DNA from: Guadua angustifolia
Taxonomy: Eukaryota > Streptophyta > Magnoliopsida > Poales > Poaceae
Direction: 5' to 3'
Assembly (NCBI GenBank): GCA_036346375.1
Contig: JAYEVE010000732.1
Coordinates: 33,100 to 97,099, forward strand
DNA length: 64,000 bases
The position numbers and the translations under genes are program-made. Below are positions 11,430-23,820 of the stretch, one piece after another. Numbering within the stretch: position 1 is the first letter of the stretch; the number at the start of each line of letters is the position of its first letter. Under the pieces are notes generated by a model, which was not told the DNA's origin, did no database searches, and worked only from the letters and a program-made list of their open reading frames with translations.

Positions 11430-14400
11430 TGGCCTCTCACAATGGACAAGTGCCGGGTGGCGCTGAGCCCATGAACCAAAGCTCAGAGTAAAGCCCAATA
11501 GGGTTCCTCAACCTGGAACAACCCGAGGCAACAAATGTACACGAGGTAAGTTTTTAGTAGGATTCTTTTGTAGGATGTGCTTCTGATGAAATTAGAAGCG
11601 AGCCAAAGCGACTAATAAAACAATCAAAATGCAGGTCGGACATCCGGTGCACGAGCCAACGTCGTGGGCGAGGTCCCGACAAGATGCGCACAGGTGAACG
11701 AAAGGTGATAGTTGAGCTTAATGTAGTTGGAGAACCAGCTATACCCGCATCATTGCTTGGGCCATATCGAATAGCATGCGGGGTCCTAACTAGAGATAAT
11801 GTGCCCATCATCTACAAATCATGGACACGTCAGCACGATTGCCCATCGTATGTTCCCGATGACATCAAGGAAACATTGTGGGCGGGGTTGTGACCAAGTT
11901 GCGATTTCGAAGATCGGTTGGAGCTTGCAGAAGCGTGCACTAACTGTTATGGGATCCGCATGGAAAAACTAGAAGACAAAGCTAAATAAGGAGTATGTCA
12001 AGAAGGATCAAACGCCGAATTTTAATAGATACCCAAGGTTAGAACAATTTTGGGATGAATTCATGCAGTATAAGAAATCTGATGAAGCCGGGCTATCGAC
12101 CAATGAGAACAAGGCAAATTCGGACAAGAACATTTACCCCCATGTGCTAGGCACCAGTGGCTACGTGAGGAAAGTACCCAAGTGGGATGCACGGGAAGAA
12201 CAGCTAACTCATAGTGGAGTTATTACCACGACATCCGAGATGGCCCCAAGATCAAAATACTGGCTGCTTATGAGGGGAGCTACTCTGTTGAATGATGGTA
12301 GCTTAAGCTTCAGAAGTGAAAAAGACGAGGAAATCTCGAAGAAGATCGCAGATACCCACTCCCAAACTATTCAAGGCTCCTTCCAGCCAACAAGGGAGAA
12401 CGACGAGCTAACACGCACCTCGGGTAATAAGGAGCACCCTGGTCGCACTAGAGGGTTCGGCTTGGTGCCCTAGAAAGCAACATTCCCAGAGGATGCCGAA
12501 ATTTATAAGCAACCAAAGAAATCCAAACAAGAACAGTTGGATGAACGTGTATGCGAAATAGAAGACCGGATGCATAGAAGGAAATCGAATTTGCGAAACG
12601 AGATGGAAATGATCACGAGAAATGGTAGCAAAGGTCCTTAGCGAGCGTTAGTCACATAGCGGCGGTCACGGCTCCAAAGTCCGCGGGGCTCATAAAAGCG
12701 ATAGCGTCCGCAGCCCCTCTGAAGAGGACTCGGCGTGTAGTTTTTCCGTGGACAAAATCATAGAGCCAGCTGCGGTCTACACACGCGTGGCGAACATTAC
12801 CATCAAGGTGGTGAAGGATGGCTTGGCCATGCATCGAGGGCAAATGTTGCATAACCGCCCAATTCCTCGAGGATCGCCCGAGTTTGATTGACCTGTGGTT
12901 GTGAGAATCATAAAGTGGAGGTTGATATCCGGCGAGGAGGAAAAATAATCTTGGACAAAGCCTGGGCACATTCATCGCGTGGCGCAAGCACTATATAAAG
13001 TTTGCCTCAGATGATGACAACGACGATGATCTTTGTAACGATGACGAGGCGGACTCTCCACCCAAGAAAAGTCCTCCTCCTCCGGCGTCACCCAAGAAAG
13101 CTCCTTCTCTTGCTCCAGCGCCACGAGATAGTAAGTAAAGAGCACCGCGATCTCAACATTCTACACGGTCAGGGGGGAAAGTTCCTCATCTGTGAAGCCA
13201 ACCAAAACTCTTAGTACGAAGTGAGCATATGAACTGAACGAAGAAAAAACAAGAGAAGAAGTACACACTAGTGTAGCAGTGCACTTTAAGAAGACGCCAC
13301 CACCTGCTAAGGTTGAAATCGAAGCTGCCAAATGGGATTTCTTTCTGGACTTAGCGACGGTTAAATAGACAGGACGTGCAACTGAATCTCCTCAACTTAG
13401 CCAACGATCAGACTATGATCGCATCTCTAGAAAGAAATCTAAAGGAGATGGTGGTAAAGCAGCTGTTGCTGGAGGCCAAAGTGGTGCTAAAGGGTAGGAG
13501 CCCCCTCTAAAGTGGCCATTCATTAACGGGGAAGCTTTGGTGGATCCAAATGAGGAGCCCAGACTGACCACACAGTTGTGGCGTCTACATCAATGGTACC
13601 AGCAGTATGTCCAAGAGACAAAAAATGATGCTTTCCCCGTCAAATACAAAGATATGGACTTTCACAACATGGACGGCGTTTTCTGGGTAGAACACATGGA
13701 ACTATATCAGTTGTACCATTGAGACACCCTAGATGTATCCATATTAAGAATGTGGACTCTGTAAGTATCTTGTATAATACATGTTGTATATTCATATACT
13801 CTTAAACTAGGGGCCTGACTTCTTTTTTTATGTAGAATGGAGACAATGACACTTAGAGCAGACAAAAATGAAAAGATAGGATTCCTCGACCGGGCCTTGT
13901 CAAGCGCAAACTTATTCTAGATCCAAGAGCGATAAATGATGTTAGAATGCGCACTTAAAGCGTGCTAAAGCTACAAGACAAGACCTACATACTTTTACCC
14001 TACAACTTTGATGCGTGTTTCCTACCTACTAGTCTCGTATATTTGATCGCAACACTATGTGACGACTAATTGGCTTCTGCTGATTTCCTTTGGATCATCC
14101 TCGTCTTCATGACGAAAGCAACATCAACGTCTTGGACTCAATGAAGCCCGACAAGCAAGTACAAAGAATTAATAGACTTGCTAGACAGGTCGTTGCATTA
14201 TTGCTCCAGTAATCTTCCATCCCATTACACCTAATTAATTTTAATGACTACTCGAAACCATGAACAGGGTGTACAAAAAATACCGCAAGAAGTGCCAATG
14301 GTGTCATCCATTCACGAAGAAGTTCAGAATAAAAACCGATTTTCCGTACCTGAGACAACCCCAAGGGAACAATTTATGTGGATACTACGCAATGACACAT

Positions 14401-14655
14401 ATCCATGCATTCATCACTGACAGTACAGACTACAACGGTGAGCTGGTATATCGATCATTACATGTTAACCCATACTTTTCTTTATAAAGACGATGAAACT
14501 AATTAATGCTTCAATTTCTCCTATGACAGCGCATCAAGCTGGGCACTAGCAGCCTACTCGACAACAAAATTGAAGCCCTTCGAGAGCAGACAGTTGGGTT
14601 CATTGTTCGAGAAATTATCAACCCGAAGGGCGAGTTTACCGAGCATATGTAGCTT
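11430..14655 (+). pseudogene. Second CACTA gene with C-terminal Ulp1-like (C48) peptidase, decayed
   Basis: Exon-like segments read in order: MASHNGQVPGG at 11430; a GTAAG...AATGCAG intron at about 11545-11634; ERKVIVELNVVGEP and GVLTRDNVP..KSW (about 11698-11820), with VPDDIKETLW; a segment at 12063-12473 with FQPTRENDEL and NKEHPGRTRG; LWRLHQWYQQYVQ at 13565-13610; and LRQPQGNNLCGYYAMTHIHA at 14350-14410. The last carries the Gln and Cys of a Ulp1/SENP-type active site. The preceding YNFDACF (about 14001) lacks the His-rich FDHHW form expected there. Numerous stops and frameshifts interrupt the frame. Such genes accompany Tnp2 in grass CACTA elements; the accessory role is inferred. Confidence 0.75.
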
Positions 14656-14934
14656 AAGTGACATGTCAATGACTGTGAATGAACACTGTAATACTTAAAT
14701 ATTATGATGCTTCAAAAATGAATGAACAATGTAATAATTAAATATTATGATGCTTCAATGTATTTGAATTACACTTTAGCGATGCTTGATATTATTGTGC
14801 ACAACATATACCATCTGAGAATACTACTATACAATATATATGCTACAATATATCTTTGCAACAAATATATATGTAAAAGATTTAAAAACCCATCACATGG
14901 GTTTTGGATATGAAAATAGACGAGAGTTATCCTT

Positions 14935-15315
14935 GCCGATTAACAAGGAAAAAGGGTAGTGATACTATTTATCCTTGCCGGATATTGATAAAAATAGGGC
15001 AGTGATAGTTACTTATCACTGCCGGTTATAAAAGATGACCGGCAGTGATAATTATTATTACTACCGCATATTATTGAATATGCGGCAGTGATAGTTACTT
15101 ATCACTGCCGGTTATGATTGATAACCGGCAGTGATAAGTATTACTTATCACTGCAGGGTGGAAAGTCTGAACTGACAGTGATAGTGATTATCACTACCGG
15201 TTAACATCCGGCAGTGATAGTCCTCGACTATCACTGCCACTTAGGTAGTGTCGGGTCTATATCCGACAGTGATGCCGATGTGGACCTGGCAGTAAACACG
15301 TGTTTGGTAGTAGTG
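14935..15315 (+). repeat. CACTA subterminal repeats and 3' terminus
   Basis: More than eight copies of TATCACTGCCGG or its complement, several as back-to-back inverted pairs (for example 15016-15052 and 15080-15140), precede the terminus GTAGTAGTG at 15307-15315. Dense subterminal repeats are the binding sites for the element's DNA-binding protein in En/Spm. Inverted pairs could form hairpins. Confidence 0.85.
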
Positions 15316-16091
15316 AATGACAAACCTATGTTGTCTCCTCTAGCGGCAATGGCGATCGATTTAGGGCTTAGGTTTTTGGAAAGCGGTGGGCATGAGCATC
15401 TCGTGTGTTGGTGATGATGACAATCGGTTTAGGTTGAGTGAAGCGGAGAAAGGCATGCGTAGTGGGCGGCGAGATGGCAAGGGCACCAATGGTTGCGATG
15501 GTGGAAGCGGTAGGCATCGGTGGCACTTGATGGGTAGGGCTTGCGTGTTGGTGATGATGACGATTGGTTTAGGTTAGGTGGAGCGAAAAAGGCGTATCAC
15601 GATTGGAGCAACAAGATGGCAAGAGCACTAGTGGTCGCGGATTGTGAAAGCGGCAGATGGCAGGGTGGATGATGGTCAGGGAACCGATGACTACTTGGGC
15701 AATGGCTCGCCAATGCATCAAGGTGGATGCACGGTGGTGGAGATCATGAAGGAAGCAATGTCGGTAAGGAAGAAGGCATGCGAAGGAGACATTAGAAGAG
15801 ATGATAAAGACGATGTGAGCAAGATGAAACATGCATGTTTTTTGGTGAGTCCAAAGTCCGTCTCTCCATAGTGTCATCTATAGTTAAATCGCGAGTGGTT
15901 AGGTAACAACTACCCTTTTACCTTATGTGGTAAGCTTTTTGTGTGTGGCTAGAATTCCGTGATGTAATCATGTACACTTACCATTGCACAAACGTTGTAC
16001 GGCAGACGCATATAACGTTCCAACTCTTATTGAAACTAGCAAATTCCCAACATGAAGAAAAAAAATCATGCTCCGTATGCCAAGCAATTAT
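15316..16091. other. Flank between CACTA and Copia LTR, with a ~140-bp degenerate repeat
   Basis: GC-richer DNA at 15380-15860 contains two diverged copies of a segment with GTGTTGGTGATGATGAC (15405 and 15545), each followed by a GGTTTAGGTT and 'gaaaaaggc' block. ORFs of 60-100 codons occur in several frames but match nothing I recognise. 15880-16091 shows no feature. Confidence 0.4.
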
Positions 16092-16343
16092 TGTTGGCTC
16101 CGTTAAGATATAGATTGATTTGAGTCTATATTTGGTTGGACTCTATCTCTATGTGGACGAATTCGAATATATCTCTTGCTATCTTCTACTATATATTTAG
16201 CACCCCTCGTACAAAAGAATCAATTAATCTAATTAAGAAAGGGAACAGAATTTTCTCCCTACATTGTTTGTGCTCGCTATCTGTGATTATTGTTCTTCGG
16301 TACATTATGATTGATCAAGCATGGATGACTTCGTTATATAACA
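16092..16343 (+). mobile_element. Small Copia 5' LTR (~250 bp) with primer-binding site
   Basis: Starts TGTTGGCTCCGTTAAGATAT and ends near ATATAACA at 16343, followed by CGTTATCAACACGTAGCTCTG. That trailing sequence is close to the ACGTTATCAGCACG primer-binding region common in plant Copia elements. About 300 bp of leader follows without a gag ORF, so the element is truncated. Confidence 0.6.
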
Positions 16344-16648
16344 CGTTATCAACACGTAGCTCTGCCGAGGTTGATTGAGATCGTCTACCTGCATTGATCT
16401 ATATTGCATCGAGATCGTCCTACAACACATGATTAAAATCATCCACGAGCCCTACATAAGTTCGAGCTACATAAGTGCTTCTCTGAATTTTGATCCTGAG
16501 ATCATCATACCATATTTGCATATTAAGTACCTAAGCTAATCACAATCGATTGTACACATTTATTCTTGTTCATCAATAAATAAATAAAAATCTGCCCGGA
16601 AATTTGAGCGTCGCCGACCTTTGCCATCTTCGCTGACAACCTGCCTAT

Positions 16649-16745
16649 GTTGGAAATATGCACTAGAGGTAATCATAGAGATTGTTGTATTTCTATAAAT
16701 GTTCATAAATTATGATATTGTTCCTTGAATAACATCATGGATATT
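16649..16745 (+). mobile_element. Angela-like Copia LTR start, cut by a Gypsy insertion
   Basis: Starts TGTTGGAAATATGCACTAGA and continues ATCATAGAGATTGTTGTATT and TTCCTTGAATAACAT. The same sequence occurs in reverse orientation at about 52250-52356. It stops at 16745 where the Gypsy LTR begins. Confidence 0.65.
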
Positions 16746-19700
16746 TGTCGTGCCCCGAATCTTCGCGGATTCAGACACTCTGTGTATTCCGTACTAGTCC
16801 AGGATCACGCTAGTACACACAGGATAAACAGGTTGAAGTACCACAATCATACAGTGAATTAAATAAATAAGTACTTCAAGCATAATATAGTCGAGTTACA
16901 TGACCTTATGGTCGCCTTACAATAATTTGCCACGTGAGCGATAAATATCATCGATATCAAGTTCATTCAGTGAAGCAAAATACGATAAGCGGAACCACTC
17001 CTAGCCACGAAGCTCTTGAGTGCGACTCAACCCTTAATCCTCCTGACGGCCTTGACGAACTCTTCATTCCAAGCGCACGGCTTCTTCTTCTTCCGAGGTT
17101 TTTGTCGATGCAAGGGTGAGTATACAACATACTCAACAAGTCATGCACAATCTGGACTATTACTATATGCAAGGCTTATTCCAAGGAAGGCTTAATTGGT
17201 TATTTTGCATGAAGCGGCATTTCTTTTAATAGGTAATCCTATTAGATTAAAAGCGATAAAATCAATATTATTGATAATTAATTTCTCAATTCTTTTTCCA
17301 AGAGTTTGGCACAGACCCTAATTTCATTCATCGGTTGTTGGCACTGACCACCCATTCCACCTCTTTTATTTTTAAAATCTAACCCTTGATCGTAATCACG
17401 AGCAATGTCGATCTGCGGACACGGCTATTCAAATAGATTCACACACACACTCTGCGGAGGCTGTACACTTTACCCACGGATCTGATCGTTCACCACACGA
17501 GCGATTGATTGCAACAAAGTCTTTGAGAGACTAACATTTAACGTTGAACCTCTCGTTACCTCCTTCTAACACTTCCCTCACTCGAGGCGAAGTTTAGGCA
17601 GGCAAAATCTGTTGAATGGGTACCAAGCCGCAAACCGCAGTGCGCTTCCTCTGATTACCTTTGGTGTGCCTTTGTCACCCAGAGGTTTCAAAGGAAAGAG
17701 GTAGAAACCTACTTAACTAGGTCCATCCCATTCCGGACAAGTGGTTGTACACGAACTTCAGTTCAAAAGGCTCGCAAGGTTAAGTCCTTAAGCTGTCCGG
17801 GCAAGACATCCATTTTATACAACTCGGCACCTGACCTTCTCAATCATTCATACTGACCCATTGCCACAGGCCCACAGCACGAAGCCTTCTTGCCACTTGC
17901 CCGGTCCAAAACATTTCACCCCATGTTATATTTAAGCAACACATGCCATTGTTCATATCAATTCCCGAATAGCACCTTACGGTGACTATTCCCATTCCAT
18001 CATATGACATTATCGCACTTTTACCAAAAATCGTTCCATAATGGTTTAGTCAATATTCGTTTCTTTGTTTGAAATTCATTCATCGCATTTAAGCGAGGAT
18101 AAGCTATTAATCACGGTCTAGCCTCCGTGTTGGCATCATAGTAATATCCAACATATTAAACATCTTAGGGTGGACAAGGATTTTAGGGCATATAAACAAT
18201 ATAATCAAGGTGGCATAAACAAGATAGGCATTTTAACTCTTTGTTCCGTATAAACAACATCATTTATACTTAACATAGCATGCAATAGTTGAATCAAAAT
18301 ATATTTTAAAATCTAGGGGCAACATGGTCAAAGCACGACTTGCCTTGAAGAGGAGTTGGTTCAGTCGAGGTTCTGCGACGGTCTTCAAATTCTCCTCGGC
18401 GAAACCGGCGACTCGAGTCTACTCGGCACAAGCAATCACTCAATAAATACACTATATAGACAGTAATATAAATTCTAAAAATAAAATAAAAATCACAAAT
18501 AAATAGTTCACAATTTTACAAATTTTGGGCCTTTGGAATCACTCAAATCCGAGTTAAAATGCAAAAGTTATAGCCTTTGCAATATTCTGAAAATTCATAA
18601 AAGAATAAACCGAATTATTCATCTATTTTCCACCGATTTTCGGTTATTTTCTCTTGGCTCGACGCGTGTCGGCACCAGAGCGAACCACGTCGCCCTCGGC
18701 CAGCAGCAGGTGGGCCGGATGACGTCACGACGCCTTGACCTGACCAAGCGGTCCACCAGCGGCGTGTGGGCCGGTGAGCAGCGCCGACCCCACATGTCGG
18801 TGGTCGACACGCGCGTCGAGGAATCATCCGGCCACGCATGCATACTTTCCCGACCGTCGGATTCAAATCGAGCGGCGCAAGAACTAAAGCGGTTCACGTT
18901 AACGGACCTACGTGGCGTTACCTTGGGCGTCCGATGGAGATCCGGCGGTGAGGTGGTCGCGAACTTCAAGAAGAGCGGCGGCGCGTTACGGACTTGGAGA
19001 AGATGACACGGCGACGGCGTTTCCGAGCTTCTCGGTCGGAAGAAGTAACCACACGGATCGTCTCGCTCGGTGAACTTGGGGAAGGTCTTGGCGGTGGGGA
19101 GTGGCGGACGGCGGCGGCACGAAGAAAGCCGTGGCGGGGTGAGTAGCTACTACGGCGAGCTCTGAGAAGGCTACGGTGGGCGAGAGCTAACAGCGAGAGA
19201 AATGAGCGGGGTGAAGCGGAACACGGAGATATACTCCACTCGCTCAGACATGCCTCGGATAGCGCGCAAATCCCTGACACGATCTTCGGTACCCAACGTG
19301 AGGCGGCGATGCAGCGATCGTGCAGATCCGATAAGCGCGACCAACGTCGGCGTCCGATCAAGATCAGACGGTCGGAGCGAAGCGGCGTTAGGGTTTTCTC
19401 CCGCGCAAGCACAGTGTTGGGCCGGCCCAACACTGTAGCTAAGGAATTTCAAACTTTTTCGATTAAAAATAAATACCGAAATTCAAAGTAATTATTTGGG
19501 GCACTAAAAATACCCGAAAAATTCTAGAAAAATTCAGAAAATATTTCAGGCATTTTGAGTCTAAATAAAATATTAGTTTTAATTTTTGAAAATTATAGTT
19601 TCTGGTATTTAATTTCTCAAGGGAAAATGATATAAATAAAATCCAATTAAATCCAATAAATCCCAGAAAATTTAGATAAATTCCATTAATTGCAATTAAA

Positions 19701-19779
19701 TGCAAATAAAGGTTGATTAATTCATAAAAATTCAAATAACTCCAAAATTTAAAATCGGCCAAAATTAGGGGACGTTACA
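16746..19779 (-). mobile_element. Gypsy 3' LTR (3034 bp)
   Basis: On the minus strand it starts TGTAACGTCCCC at 19779, directly after the polypurine-like AAGGGGTAGG, and ends ...GGGGCACGACA at 16746. TGTAACGYCCC starts and a pol gene just upstream are typical of plant chromovirus-like Gypsy elements. A second copy of the same LTR stands alone at 54696-58148. GC-rich ORFs at 18.5-19.4 kb are in the LTR on both strands and are not genes. Confidence 0.85.
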
Positions 19780-22690
19780 AACCTACCCCTTACAGAATCT
19801 CGTCCCGAGATTAGAGGCTTAACTTATAGAATAGGTTTGGAAATTCCTTTTGAGATCTTCTTCTCGTTCCCGGTGGCTTCACTTTGGTGTGATTGCTCCA
19901 CTTGAACTCTGCTGAAAGCAGGTTGTCTTGTTTCTTGTTCTCCCGATCCAATGTGTCCGAATTTTTATCGGTTGTTCTTTGTAAGTCAAGTCTTCTGTAG
20001 TTCAACTTCTTCTAGTGATGTTTGCTCTTGGGCACTCGGAGACACTTCTTGAGTTGCGATACATGAAAACATTGTGCACTCCGCTAGCTTTTGTGGTAAC
20101 TCCAATTTGGTGGCGACTTAGCCCTTACGGTGATGATCTTAAATGGTCCTACATATCTTGGCGCAAGTTTACCCTTTTGTGAAACCTCTGGACTCCTTAA
20201 GCGGCGTAACTCGAGATACGTAATCCTCCGGTTCAAAACTCAAATCTCTCTCGGCGGTTGTCTGCGTAGCTCTTACATCTTGGTGTGCAATCTTTAACCT
20301 TTCTCGATCGATTGCTATTTGCTCTTGACTTCTTGAAGTATATGCGGTCGAAGACACGACGCGCTCTCGGTCTCATTCAATTTAACGGCGTCCTACAAGG
20401 TCGACCATACAAGGCTTCAAAAGGTGACATCGAAGACTTGCACGATAGTCTGTTGTTGTAACTAAACTCCGCATATGGCAAACATCTATCCCAAGTTGAT
20501 GTATATGCTAACGCACAAGCTCTCAACATATCTTCCAATATCTGGTTGACTCTTTCGATCTGTCCATCCGTTTGCGGGTGATAAAGTATCTTGAAGTTCA
20601 GCGGTGCCCATTCTTTGTATGCAATTTATCCCAAAACCTTGAGGTAAAGCGGGTACCTCGTCTGATACTATCTTCTTTGGCACTCCATGCAAGCATACGA
20701 TTCTCGCTATGTATAGCTCGCCAACTTATCTCTGAGTAGGTGGTCTTCTTTGGTATGAAATGTGCGACCTTTGTCAGCGATCCACTATGACCCATATGGA
20801 ATCATAACCTCCTGCATCCTGGCGATCCGATAATGAAATCCATTCCGATCTCTTCCCATTTCCACTCTGGTATTTTCAATGGTTGCAGCGATCCTGCGGG
20901 TCTCGATGCATAGCTTTGACTTCGGCATCGTCACGATTATACGTGTTCAGCAACCTCTCTCTTCATATTCGCCACGAACCTTTCTTTCAAATCTTGATAC
21001 ATTTTTGCGCTCCACGGTGAATTGAATACTTGGAGTCATGAGCTTCCTCCAATATTGCTTGCTTTAATTCCTTTTTGTTGGGTACACAAATCGTTCCTTC
21101 ATCCATAATGTACCTTGTTCGTCGGTTTAAAATCTTTTGCTGTCCTTCCTCCATCTTGGCCTTGATTCTCTCGATCTTCTCATCATTCTTGACCTTCTCT
21201 AATCTGATCTTCCAAGATAGGCTTTACTTCTAATGCAGCACTCTGAATCCTTCGGGAACAACTTCCGTTTAACCTCTGAAGGTCCTTACATAGTTCTTCT
21301 TGGCTTCCTTCCTCTTTCAAACTTAGGTAGTGGCTTTTAGGCTCGGGGCATCGGCCCTTGCATTGGCCTTCTTAGGGTGATAATGGATACCCATGTTGTA
21401 ATCCTTGATCGGCTCTAACCATCTCCTTTGCCTCATGTTCAGTCCGATTGGGTGAAAATGTATTTAAGGCTTTTGTGGTGCATATACACCTCACATCATT
21501 GCCAATGAGATAGTGACGCCATATCTTGAGGCATGCACTACGGTTGCTAATTCTAGATCGTCGTCGGGTAATTCCTTCGTGTGGCCTTAGCGCCTTGATG
21601 CATAAGCGACTACCTTTCCATTTTGCATCAACACACATCCAAGTCCTTGGCGTGATGCATCGCGATGAATATCGAAACTCGATGCACATCTGGTTGCACT
21701 AACACCTTAGTCTTGATGTCGATCTTTTCTTGATTCTTGGAAACTCTTCTCACAATCCGATGTCCAAACAAACTTCTTTTCTTTCTTTAGCAATTGCGTA
21801 ATTGGCTTTGCAATTGTCGAAAATCCTTCTTTAAATCGGCGGTAATAACCGACCATTCCAAGAAACTCGAACTTGCGATCTTGTCTGGGCGACTCCCAAT
21901 GTAGCTTGTCTCAACCTTGCTTGGGTCCTTTGCAATCCCTTGGAGATCATGACATGCCCTAAGAAATCTACCTTACTCTTCCAGAAATCGCACTTACTGA
22001 ATTTAGCATATAGCTGCTGTTCCCTTAACTTCTCCAGTACTAATCCCAAATGTTGGGTGTGCTCTTCATCAGTCCTTGAATAAACCAGAATATCATCTAT
22101 GAACACAACCACAAATTTATCTAAGTATTCCATAAATACTTTATTCATCAAGTTCATAAAGTATGCTGGCGTATTTGTCAATCCAAATGACATAACGGTG
22201 AACTCATAATGTCCATATCTTGAGGAAAATGCGGTCTTGGGTATGTCTTCTGTCTTGATTCTCAACTGGTGATATCCTGACCTAAGGTCAATCTTGGAGA
22301 ATACTCCTGCTCCTCTTAGTTGATCGAAAAGATCATCTATTCGGAACGTAATTATTTATTCTTTATCGTCACTTAGTTAAGTCTTGCGATAGTCTATGCA
22401 CATCCAAAACTCCCATCCTTTTCTTAACGAATAGAACCGGTGCTCCCCAAGGTGTGAGCTCGATCGATGAATCCTTTTCCAATAACTCCTCAATTTGCTT
22501 TTTATTTCGATTAGTTCTTGGTGGACATCCGATATGGTCTCTTTGCTATCGGTCTTGTTCCGAGCACTAGGTCAATTACAAACTCTATGTCTCGTCTGGT
22601 GGCATTCTGGTAATTCCTCGGGAAAAACATCTGGTATTCATCGACCCTTTGGTACATCCCTTATCTTGACGGTCTCAGTTATTTACTAAC
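19780..22690 (-). pseudogene. Gypsy pol (RT, RNase H, integrase), decayed and 5'-truncated
   Basis: Read on the minus strand from high to low coordinates. A fragment MCIDYR lies near 22400. Then RIDDLFDQLRGAGVFSKIDL and DIPKTAFSSRYGHYEFTVMS lead to the catalytic VVVFIDDILVYSR at about 22100, the reverse transcriptase active site. LKIWRHYLIG (about 21520) marks RNase H. LTKVAHFIPKKTTYS (about 20760) and RGTRFTSRFWDKLH (about 20640) mark the integrase core. The integrase C-terminal segment with ERLKIAHQ and RDLSFEPEDYV lies at about 20200-20300. Frameshifts and stops occur throughout. Gag and protease are missing beyond about 22690, so the element cannot move on its own. Confidence 0.85.
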
Positions 22691-22699
22691 ATCATCCTC

Positions 22700-23054
22700 C
22701 TCGGCCCTTGCTTGCTTGAAATTATAGGGTCGCATATTTAAGGGATGTAACCAATTCGGATAGGGATCTAAGTTGTAATGGGTTTAGAGTTTCTAATAGG
22801 CTTTCAAGGGTTAAAATCCGTCATGGGACATCTATATAAAGGGAGGATGTAGTGACTTTGATAATAAGATAGATATACGAAAAGAAATAATTGGAATTCG
22901 AAATTCCTGAAACCTTAGCCACCACCCTCCTCGGCCCGAGCTGCATAGCAGAGCACACTCTGGCGTGGTGTTCTGTCCGTCACGTGTGGATACCTTGGAG
23001 ATGTTGCCGTGAAGCTTCAATGCTAGGACGACCCACAATCAGCGACACTCACAA
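22700..23054 (+). mobile_element. Probable LTR fragment of unknown family
   Basis: Contains CTATATAAAGGGAGGATG (about 22829) and a CT/GC-rich transcribed-leader-like segment with CACGTGTGGATACC. The TATA plus leader arrangement fits an LTR between the Gypsy fragment and Copia RT. No clear TG/CA ends were found. Confidence 0.35.
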
Positions 23055-23820
23055 GAAGCTGTTGGACGTGGCGCGAGGCTTAAACTTATCAATGCAGTTG
23101 ATGGGTGTGGTGACCACATATTTATATGGGTCACTAGATATAGATATTTATATGAAAGTCCTTGAAGGAGTCAAAATTCCGGATCCTAATAATCGCAACA
23201 TGTATAGCCTCAAACTACAGAGATAACTATATAGATTAAAACAGACAGGGAGAATGTGGTACAACTAACTTAGTAAGTTCCTTCTAAAGAAGGGATACTC
23301 AAATCCTGATGATTATCCCTGTGAGTTCATAAAAAAATCCCATAATGGATTATGTATCATCTCAGTTTATATCGATGATCTGAATATCATTAAAACCACA
23401 AAGGAGATAAGCGAAGCAAGTTCTTACCTTAATTACGATGGAGTTTGAGATGAAAGATTAGGGTAAAACCAAATATTACTTAGGCCTGCAGTTAGAGCAT
23501 TTCCTAGAAAGAATTTTTGTACACAAGCCTACTTATACCAAGAAGGTATTGGAAAGATTTAATATGAATACATTTCATCCTTGAAAAGATCCCATGTTTG
23601 TGAGATCTCTTGAAGTGGATAAAGACTATTTTTCAATCAAGGATGGAAAATAAGAAAGTCTTAGGGCCTGAAGTCCCGTACTTAAACTTCATTGGAGTAC
23701 TTATGTATCTTACGAATTGCACATGGCCTAACATTGTATTCGCAGTGAATTTGCTAGTAAGATATAGTGCAGCTCCAATCAGAAGACATTAGCGCATAAA
23801 TTACTATGAAATCCTTGTGT
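23055..23820 (+). pseudogene. Copia reverse transcriptase fragment
   Basis: Translation shows LLDVARGLNLSMQLMGVVTT, YLYGSLDIDIYMKVLEGVKI, an LYRLKQTGRMWYN motif after one stop, SVYIDDLNII (catalytic YIDD, about 23367-23396) and LMYLTNCTWPNIVFAVNLLV with YSAAPIRRH. These follow the order of the RVT_2 domain of plant Copia. Stops interrupt it and the N-terminal half and RNase H are missing. A related copy lies on the opposite strand at 26.3-27.9 kb. Confidence 0.8.

Larger units (their letters stand above)
8780..15315 (+). mobile_element. CACTA (En/Spm) element, 5' part displaced by the Sirevirus LTR
   Basis: Plus-strand DNA transposon with decayed transposase, a CT/GC-rich stretch at 9665-9765 ending in a GTAAG splice-donor-like site, intron-like DNA with three tandem arrays, a second decayed gene, and a repeat-rich 3' end. 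The end reads TTTGGTAGTAGTG (to 15315), the inverted form of a CACTAC terminus. Gene order (Tnp2 first, then a Ulp1-bearing gene) fits grass CACTA elements. The 5' terminus is not in the window. Confidence 0.8.

Noticed and set aside
18533..19433. ORFs of 116-157 codons on both strands
   Set aside because: They lie in the GC-rich part of the 3 kb Gypsy LTR, on overlapping strands, without motifs.
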